The notes under the pieces were generated by a model. That model did no database searches. It saw only the letters and a program-made list of their open reading frames with translations, and had not been told where the DNA came from. Position numbers and translations under genes: made by a program. A stretch of 64,000 bases of DNA from Flammeovirga kamogawensis (GTDB taxonomy: Bacteria > Bacteroidota > Bacteroidia > Cytophagales > Flammeovirgaceae), in assembly GCF_018736065.1 (NCBI RefSeq), contig NZ_CP076129.1, positions 806,001 to 870,000 of the forward strand, read 5' to 3'. This document shows positions 58,077 through 64,000 of the stretch, in pieces. The stretch's first letter is position 1; each line of letters begins with the position of its first letter.

Positions 58077-60365
58077 CTATTGTATAATTAGTTTTTGCTT
58101 TTGTTGTAGTCCTGATGTATTCGTTAAAACAACCACGTAAGTACCTTTATTTAAATGATTTACAGACATTTTATAGCGCTCTGTAAATGATGTAGAAAAC
58201 ACTGCTTTTCCGAGTGCAGAATAAATAGTTATGTGCTGTTTACCTACTAATTGATTTCCTCCAAAGATCACATAATCTGATGTTGGATTTGGATACATTT
58301 TAAACAATGCTTTTGTGATAGGTTGTGTGCTTAAAATCGCTTCTTTCTTTACTGTAATAGTTGTCGAAGCTATAAAATTCCCTTCTTCTGTAGTTGCCGT
58401 TATTTTTACTACTCCTTCCGTTAAACCTTCTACAAGTCCTTCCTGATTTACAGTTGCAATTGCTGAGTTATCAGATGCCCATTTTACAGTAGTATTTGCT
58501 GCGTTTAAAGGCACTACGTTTGCCACCACTTTAATTGATTCTCCAATACCAATTTCTGTAATATCATTTTCAATAATAATACCCGTAACACTTAAATCTA
58601 CATCTTCTTGTTTACTATTGTAATTATTATCTGCACCAATATTTGAAATTAAGTTGGTAATATCCACTTCATTTCCGTAAATATCTGTAGCTGTATTTAG
58701 CGTTATATTTTTAAAAATACCTTGCCCTGCCATTGGAAATGTAGGCTCTGGAAACTTTTTACCTGTATCTATGGCAGGACTTGTTTCTTTTAATTGGTAA
58801 CCTTCAATTCCACTTGTTCCTTCGTTTACAAATTCTGGGTCTTCATCAATTATTTTATTGTTATCCAAATTGGTAAAATCTGAAGAGATATCTCCGTAAA
58901 AAAGATTGTTATCTACTACAAGTTCACTGCCTTCTTCTATATCTATTTCTACACCGTCTGCACCAATTGCAGCACCATTCATTACTTTAAATATATTATT
59001 GTAGATATAAGTGTTTTTTGCCCAAATTAAGATATCGGGTTTATTGCCCTGCTTATTAATATATACCGTATTATTATAGATAAAACTACTATCCGAACGA
59101 ATTGGATCTTTGTCAGTTCCTACGAACCCAGCAATCCATAATGAGTAACCATGAAAATCTCTGAAACCATCGTTCACACTCACATTATAGCGGAACGTAC
59201 TGTTTAAACAATCTCCTAAAATTTCGACGAAACCACCTTCTGTATCTTCACTATAATTGTATTGGAATATGGCATTTTTACAATAAAAATCAATATGTCC
59301 GGCTGCTCCATATGTATCTCCGAAGCCTCTTGCTCTTAATTGTTTATTGTATTGCACTAAAATATTTCGTGAATCCCAAATCCAACAACCTTCTCCTCTA
59401 CCATAATATCTATCCGTTGATGATTTATGATCTCCCCAGCCTAAATCTATAAAATCGTTCTTCTCGACAATTGCATTACAAACTGAAGCCAATACGACAC
59501 CATCTCCACCTAATTTCTCAAAATGATTATTTCGTACTACAAAATTGAGGTTTCTTTCTTCTTCATCAACAGGATTATTGTAAGACGGTAGATTAGATAA
59601 ATGGCGAATACTAATAGCTGTTGAGCCAAGATTATAAAAATAGCAATCCTCAATAAGGACATTGTCTATACCTACTTCTTTTGTTGGTGTAACTGTAATA
59701 TCGTCTTTATCAGCATCAAAAAATATGCCTTTGGCAGTATAATAATCTAAAGTGAATTTCCCTTCCCAATCTATCATATCAATAGCAAAAACGTCTGTTA
59801 TTTTTAGGTTCCTAAAAGTAAGTCCTGTGAGTACACCACCCCACTTATTTGCAATTACTTTTATACCAAATGCAGAGTTTGTATTCCAAGTTATATTCCC
59901 TTTGTTTTTCCTGTCATTTTTGATCCAAAGACCGTCCATAGTAATATAACTTGTGTTGGTTAATTTTACTGCTTCGATAAAATCTCCTGTAGGAATATTT
60001 CCAGCACCTGATAAAATTGGCAATTCTGTTGCTGTTCCGTAATTACTTATTTCAATAGGGTTTTCTTCGGTTCCAGAACATAAAATTACCAACTGACCTT
60101 CAAAAGTATCTCCTTTTCTAAATAATAGTTTATCACCTGCTTTTAGAATGCCTCCTTTGTTAGAAAGTTTAGCTATTGCCGATGCTTTTTCAAGAGTTTT
60201 CCAAGGAGCATTCCTACTCCCATCGTTACTATCATCCCCATCGTTACTAAAATAATAAGAGGTAGATGTAGTTTGAGTATGCATTGTTTTGCTAATAGTA
60301 TTTGCCGCTATTATGTTGGAAAATAATAAGAAAAATACTGCTAAGTAAACGTAATATTTGTTCAT
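58077..60365 (-). CDS. T9SS-exported beta-helix protein, shorter paralogue
   Basis: 762 residues. Signal peptide, right-handed beta-helix (about 35-590; opening YYFSNDGDDSNDGS), one Big_2 Ig-like domain (about 595-670) and T9SS sorting domain (MYPNPTSDY ... KLIIQ). The helix is clearly homologous to that at 12986-16711 throughout, e.g. both contain YGRGEGCWIW and NYSEDTEGGFVEILG, but it lacks the N-terminal CBM and the CBM4/9-like modules. It forms an operon with the FG-GAP protein downstream (17 bp). Polysaccharide lyase or hydrolase activity is possible, unproven. Confidence 0.83.
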   Translation of the reverse strand: MNKYYVYLAVFFLLFSNIIAANTISKTMHTQTTSTSYYFSNDGDDSNDGSRNAPWKTLEKASAIAKLSNKGGILKAGDKLLFRKGDTFEGQLVILCSGTEENPIEISNYGTATELPILSGAGNIPTGDFIEAVKLTNTSYITMDGLWIKNDRKNKGNITWNTNSAFGIKVIANKWGGVLTGLTFRNLKITDVFAIDMIDWEGKFTLDYYTAKGIFFDADKDDITVTPTKEVGIDNVLIEDCYFYNLGSTAISIRHLSNLPSYNNPVDEEERNLNFVVRNNHFEKLGGDGVVLASVCNAIVEKNDFIDLGWGDHKSSTDRYYGRGEGCWIWDSRNILVQYNKQLRARGFGDTYGAAGHIDFYCKNAIFQYNYSEDTEGGFVEILGDCLNSTFRYNVSVNDGFRDFHGYSLWIAGFVGTDKDPIRSDSSFIYNNTVYINKQGNKPDILIWAKNTYIYNNIFKVMNGAAIGADGVEIDIEEGSELVVDNNLFYGDISSDFTNLDNNKIIDEDPEFVNEGTSGIEGYQLKETSPAIDTGKKFPEPTFPMAGQGIFKNITLNTATDIYGNEVDITNLISNIGADNNYNSKQEDVDLSVTGIIIENDITEIGIGESIKVVANVVPLNAANTTVKWASDNSAIATVNQEGLVEGLTEGVVKITATTEEGNFIASTTITVKKEAILSTQPITKALFKMYPNPTSDYVIFGGNQLVGKQHITIYSALGKAVFSTSFTERYKMSVNHLNKGTYVVVLTNTSGLQQKQKLIIQ

Positions 60366-60497
60366 AAGTGTAGTCAGATATTAATAATAAGAAGTTTAAA
60401 AAATGATTTCTTTCAATCAATTAATCACACTTCAATTTCATCAAAAATGACAACAACAATGAGCGGTAATTCTTCAATTTTTTAACACAAAATAAAA

Positions 60498-60530
60498 AAA
60501 TACCCCTTTCATATCTATGAAAAGGGTATT
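60498..60530 (-). terminator. Terminator after the sulfatase at 60555
   Basis: tacccctttcat and atgaaaagggta form a 12-bp stem with one G-U pair and a four-base loop. On the minus strand a T-run follows (aaaaaaa on plus). It is 25 bp past the stop at 60555. Confidence 0.85.
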
Positions 60531-60554
60531 CAACTCACTCTATTTATCTAACGA

Positions 60555-62201
60555 TTATATTTTTTGAGGAGAGTTGATATCGCTCTTCACTCTTTTATTC
60601 CAACCTCTACCATCTAGAGGTAATACATTATTATCAGTGGCCCAGTTATTCCATTGCTTCTTTAATTTTTCTGCAATTTCTGGATACTCATCAATTAAAT
60701 TATGTTCTTCTGCTCTATCTTTTGATAAATTATAGAGCTTCCATTTTCCTTTATAAGGAGGTTTGTTCGCCTTTAAAGCAACTAATTTCCATTGCCCATC
60801 AATAATTGCTCTATCTGCTTGATGCTCAAAAAACATTGCTCCCCTTTCTGTTGAAGTTCCTTCTAATGCACTTACAAAGCTTTTGCCTTGATAAGGTTTG
60901 ATATAATTTCCTTCATGGTTTTTAGGATAATTTGCTCCTGCCAATTCCATAAATGTGGGCATTAAATCTAGTACATGGCCCTGTTGATTTGTAATACCTG
61001 CCTGTTTTATTTTCTCTGGCCAATGAACAATCAATGGCGTACTAATTCCTCCTTCATGGTTAGAACTTTTGTATAACCTGAAAGGAGTATTACTCATGTT
61101 TGCCCAATTTTTTCTATAGCTCTGGTTGAATGTTTTCCCACCAATATCTGTCATTTTATCAAAAGGAATATCTTTACCCTGAGGTTCTGCATTTCCTCCA
61201 TTATCAGATAAGAACATAATTATAGTGTTATCTAGCTCTCCTTTCTCCTCTAAATAATTGACAATCTGACCAATTCCTTGATCCATTCTATCAATTTGTG
61301 CGGCATAGACTTCCATATACACTTCCCATTTTGCTTTCTCCTCATCAGATAACGAATCCCAAGCAGGAATATCTTTTGGACGATCGCTTAAAGCCCAAGC
61401 ATCTGCAAGACTACTTTTTTTCATTACATCATAACGTTGCTTACGAAAGTGATCCCATCCTTTACTAAATTTTCCTTTATACTTTTTTATGTCTTCTTTT
61501 AATGCATGTAGCGGTCTATGCGGTGCATAATGTGCTACATAAAAGAAATAGGGTTGGTCTTTTTTAGTAGCATAATGTTTATCTAGAATATCTATAGTTG
61601 ATGTATTGATTGCTTCAGTAAGATAAAAATCATCTGACGGAGCAATAATTTCGTTTCCCTTTGTTAGTGTATTTGGATCATAATATCCGCCACCACCAGC
61701 AAGAATACCATAGTAATCATCAAATCCTCTTTGCAATGGCCAATTTGAATTATCTGCATTGGCTGTCATATTATTATCGTAAGTAACATGCCACTTTCCT
61801 GTGATATAATTGGCATATCCAGCACTTTTTAGAACCTGTGCAATTGTTACACTATTTTTACTGATGGCACCTCTATAACCTGGTCTCCCAAAATCTGAAG
61901 CAGTCATCCAACCAAGGTCGGCATTATGTGCATACAAACCTGTTAGTAAAGTTGCTCTTGTAGGGCAACATCTTCCGGCATTATAAAAGTTATTAAACAC
62001 CATTCCGTTATTTGCTAATCGGTCTATGTTTGGTGTGTTAATACCCGATCCCATAAATCCTAAATCTGAAAAACCCATATCGTCTGCCATAATCAATATA
62101 ATATTCGGCTGACTAACTTTCTCGTTTTTAGTTGTCTCATTTTTTGATGTTTTACAAGAGACTAAAAATGCTAATAGGCTAAAAAGTAATAATCGTTTCA
62201 T
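60555..62201 (-). CDS. Family S1 sulfatase (arylsulfatase-like), lipoprotein
   Basis: 548 residues. Lipoprotein signal ending at Cys16 (AFLVSCKTS). Formylglycine motif C78-C-P-T-R82 (GRCCPTRATLLTG), the double-Cys version; metal site MADDMGFSD; FLSDNGGN; and an Arg/Asn-rich C-terminal subdomain ending in an RAEEHNL motif. It has a large insertion (about 230-300) absent from the other two sulfatases, so is a different S1 subfamily. It forms its own transcription unit with a strong terminator, 190 bp upstream of the beta-helix gene. Target sulfate position unknown. Confidence 0.92.
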   Translation of the reverse strand: MKRLLLFSLLAFLVSCKTSKNETTKNEKVSQPNIILIMADDMGFSDLGFMGSGINTPNIDRLANNGMVFNNFYNAGRCCPTRATLLTGLYAHNADLGWMTASDFGRPGYRGAISKNSVTIAQVLKSAGYANYITGKWHVTYDNNMTANADNSNWPLQRGFDDYYGILAGGGGYYDPNTLTKGNEIIAPSDDFYLTEAINTSTIDILDKHYATKKDQPYFFYVAHYAPHRPLHALKEDIKKYKGKFSKGWDHFRKQRYDVMKKSSLADAWALSDRPKDIPAWDSLSDEEKAKWEVYMEVYAAQIDRMDQGIGQIVNYLEEKGELDNTIIMFLSDNGGNAEPQGKDIPFDKMTDIGGKTFNQSYRKNWANMSNTPFRLYKSSNHEGGISTPLIVHWPEKIKQAGITNQQGHVLDLMPTFMELAGANYPKNHEGNYIKPYQGKSFVSALEGTSTERGAMFFEHQADRAIIDGQWKLVALKANKPPYKGKWKLYNLSKDRAEEHNLIDEYPEIAEKLKKQWNNWATDNNVLPLDGRGWNKRVKSDINSPQKI

Positions 62202-62338
62202 AAAAAATCTATGTTGCTGTTTAATACTACTACAATATTAGCAATTGTATAAAAGTACATAGAGGATAAATTCGTCGATTAGTAGCACGAAACTGACAAA
62301 TTGGTCAGAATGGGGGGATTTATGGAGAAGTAAATCTT

Positions 62339-62512
62339 TTAAAAGTTCTTTTTCTTGAAAACAAAAAACACATAAAACGACTGCAATGCAATGTATATAT
62401 AACTTAATGCTAGTAAATATTTATTCTCGAATATCTGAAATAAATCAAGAAATATAATTACTATACAGACAATACTAAGTAGTATAATAAGTACTATTAT
62501 AAGTGGTTTCAT
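62339..62512 (-). CDS. Small two-helix membrane protein (57 aa)
   Basis: ATG at 62512, stop at 62339. Residues about 4-22 (LIIVLIILLSIVCIVIIF) and 33-52 (LLALSYIYIALQSFYVFFVF) are strongly hydrophobic, joined by an acidic loop, with a Lys-rich tail (KKKNF). The pattern is coding-like, but no clear Shine-Dalgarno is seen (Bacteroidota often lack one) and there is no comparison available. It lies 49 bp downstream of the TolC-family gene and could be the last gene of that operon. Confidence 0.45.
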   Translation of the reverse strand: MKPLIIVLIILLSIVCIVIIFLDLFQIFENKYLLALSYIYIALQSFYVFFVFKKKNF

Positions 62513-62561
62513 AAGTTTGCTCTTTTAATTTACAAGTTGACTTTTTAAAATAGGTAATTTT

Positions 62562-63893
62562 TTACTTGATATCTAATAAACTCCCAGAGATTCTAAGCAA
62601 AGTAATTTGGGATTGAATTAAACTTAGCTGTGAATTAAATAAATTTAATGAAGAATTAAGGTAACTATTTTGAACTTGTCTAAATTCAAATGTTGTTATC
62701 GTTCCTTGCTCTAATTGTTCTTTACTTAACAATAAATTTTTATCTGCTGAAGCTAAACTTTTTTTACTTAACTCTTCTTTCTTTATCTCATTATGATAAG
62801 CTAAAAATGCTTTTGTAAATTCATTTTTCAGATAAGTTTCTATTTTTTTTCTTTCTATGAAAGCTTTTTCTCTTTGTAAAATAGCAGATTGAATTTGTCT
62901 ATTATTTTTTCCGCCATTATATATAGGCAAGGATAATGTAACTCCTATATTTGGTCCATACCCTAAACCTCTATTCGTTTCTTGTTTAAAACCACCTTCT
63001 AACTGAGGCATATCAGCTGTATACCAATTTGTGTTTCCAGAATATCCAAAATCAGCTGTTAACAAAGGTGCTTTTAAATTCTTCTTTTGTCTAATTGTAT
63101 TTTCCTGAATATATTCAACAATTTTTTGCCTGTTTAAAGACGTATTATTTTCTAAAGCAGTAGAATATAATTGTTCAAAATTAAAATTTTTAGGGGTTAT
63201 ATTCAATGAGTCTAACAAATCATACTGCATATCAATATTTTCAACACCCATAATATAGTTTAAATCTCTTTGTGAATTTTCCCAAATTAATAATTGATCT
63301 ATATAGTTTGTAGAATCAGTATAAAAGGTTGTTTCATCTCTTGCTAATTCAAAGCTACTTCCAGAGCCTACTTTATTTTGTAAACGTGAATTTTCTAATT
63401 TATCCTTAGATAGAGATAAAATACGATTTAAAACTTTTAGTTTCTCTTTCTCATATTGAACTATATAGTATGCTTGAATAACAAGTTCAATTTGTTCTTC
63501 CATCTGATATGTTAATTTCCAACTTGCCTGTTTCTCTAACATATTCAATTGTTCTTTCTTCAAAGAAACATTAAAGCCGTTAAATAATACCCATTGTAAA
63601 TTTAAACCTGCATTTAATGTGTTATTATTACTTTTTCCTTCTAAAGCAAAAGGAGATGCTGGATCTGTATATTGAAACTGTGCAGAATTACCGATTTGCA
63701 ATTGAGCTTGAGGGTACCTCCCTGCATTACCCCAAGTATTTAATTGAGATGCATCCTCGACATTCAAACGTTCAATGTTTATATCAAAATTACTTTTTAA
63801 AGCTTTTTGAACCGCATCATTTAAAGAAAGATTTTGAGCTTGTAATTTTAGGATTGAAAGAGTAATAAATATAGTGGTATAAAAATATTTCAT
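62562..63893 (-). CDS. TolC-family outer membrane efflux protein
   Basis: 443 residues. Signal peptide (1-19). The rest is long amphipathic helices with two TolC-type repeats (LSLNDAVQKALKSNFDINI at the start; NRQIQSAILQREKAF in the second half) and short beta-strand segments between. It forms the trimeric outer-membrane and periplasmic duct of a tripartite efflux or export system. It starts 4 bp after the stop of an ABC ATPase gene, so the partner is an ABC-type pump (MacB-like) rather than RND. Confidence 0.92.
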   Translation of the reverse strand: MKYFYTTIFITLSILKLQAQNLSLNDAVQKALKSNFDINIERLNVEDASQLNTWGNAGRYPQAQLQIGNSAQFQYTDPASPFALEGKSNNNTLNAGLNLQWVLFNGFNVSLKKEQLNMLEKQASWKLTYQMEEQIELVIQAYYIVQYEKEKLKVLNRILSLSKDKLENSRLQNKVGSGSSFELARDETTFYTDSTNYIDQLLIWENSQRDLNYIMGVENIDMQYDLLDSLNITPKNFNFEQLYSTALENNTSLNRQKIVEYIQENTIRQKKNLKAPLLTADFGYSGNTNWYTADMPQLEGGFKQETNRGLGYGPNIGVTLSLPIYNGGKNNRQIQSAILQREKAFIERKKIETYLKNEFTKAFLAYHNEIKKEELSKKSLASADKNLLLSKEQLEQGTITTFEFRQVQNSYLNSSLNLFNSQLSLIQSQITLLRISGSLLDIK

Positions 63894-63897
63894 TTTA

Positions 63898-64000
63898 TTA
63901 TATTAAAATATGACCATCTGCTAAGTGAATTATTTTATCAGCATACCCCGCTATTGTTTTATCATGTGTGATCATTAAAATAGTTTTACCACTAGTATTA
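63898..64000 (-). CDS. ABC transporter ATP-binding protein (C-terminal fragment)
   Basis: Only the last 34 codons are in the window: TSGKTILMITHDK ... YADKIIHLADGHILI. The H-loop His in ITHD and the DGHI tail are typical of LolD/MacB-type ATPases. The rest, including Walker A, lies off the right edge. It powers export with the TolC-family protein encoded 4 bp downstream. Confidence 0.85.
   Translation of the reverse strand, partial: NTSGKTILMITHDKTIAGYADKIIHLADGHILI

Overview
The window is AT-rich DNA with almost every gene on the minus strand. SusC/SusD, a hybrid two-component sensor, several type IX secretion (T9SS) C-terminal sorting domains and CxPxR sulfatases point to a marine polysaccharide-degrading Bacteroidota. 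A Cytophagales such as Flammeovirga is my best guess from protein style; it is not proven here. No intI, rRNA, tRNA or CRISPR array was seen.

Region 1 (1-6261) looks like an array of integron-type gene cassettes without an integrase. Eight 67-70 bp attC-like sites separate short cassettes, each with one or two small orphan genes on the minus strand. Each cassette has its own 9-10 bp sequence repeated in inverted form at its two ends, as expected if it once closed as a circle at its own attC. The last two units are a tandem 456-bp noncoding duplicate. The left end holds part of an OLD-like AAA ATPase.

Region 2 (6262-12985) is accessory chromosome: an IS30-like HTH protein, an orphan coiled-coil protein, a Dyp-type peroxidase, a Ser esterase with TPRs, a four-helix membrane protein and a haloalkane dehalogenase.

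Region 3 (12986-62201) is a large polysaccharide utilization locus (PUL). In transcription order (high to low coordinate) it holds: an S1 sulfatase; a beta-helix protein and a giant FG-GAP protein; a hybrid two-component regulator; SusC, SusD and a lipoprotein in the surface-glycan-binding position; then a run with a paralogue of that lipoprotein, a GH127-type enzyme, a sulfatase, a mutarotase, a six-hairpin glycosidase-like enzyme and another sulfatase; then LamG/InlB-repeat giant surface proteins, a second six-hairpin protein and a second beta-helix protein. Three sulfatases, a mutarotase and a GH127 suggest a sulfated galactan (carrageenan-type) substrate, by inference. Five proteins carry T9SS sorting domains. 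Strong stem-loop terminators divide the PUL into transcription units.

Region 4 (62202-64000) holds a tiny membrane ORF, a TolC-family outer membrane protein and the tail of an ABC ATPase, the start of an efflux operon running off the edge.
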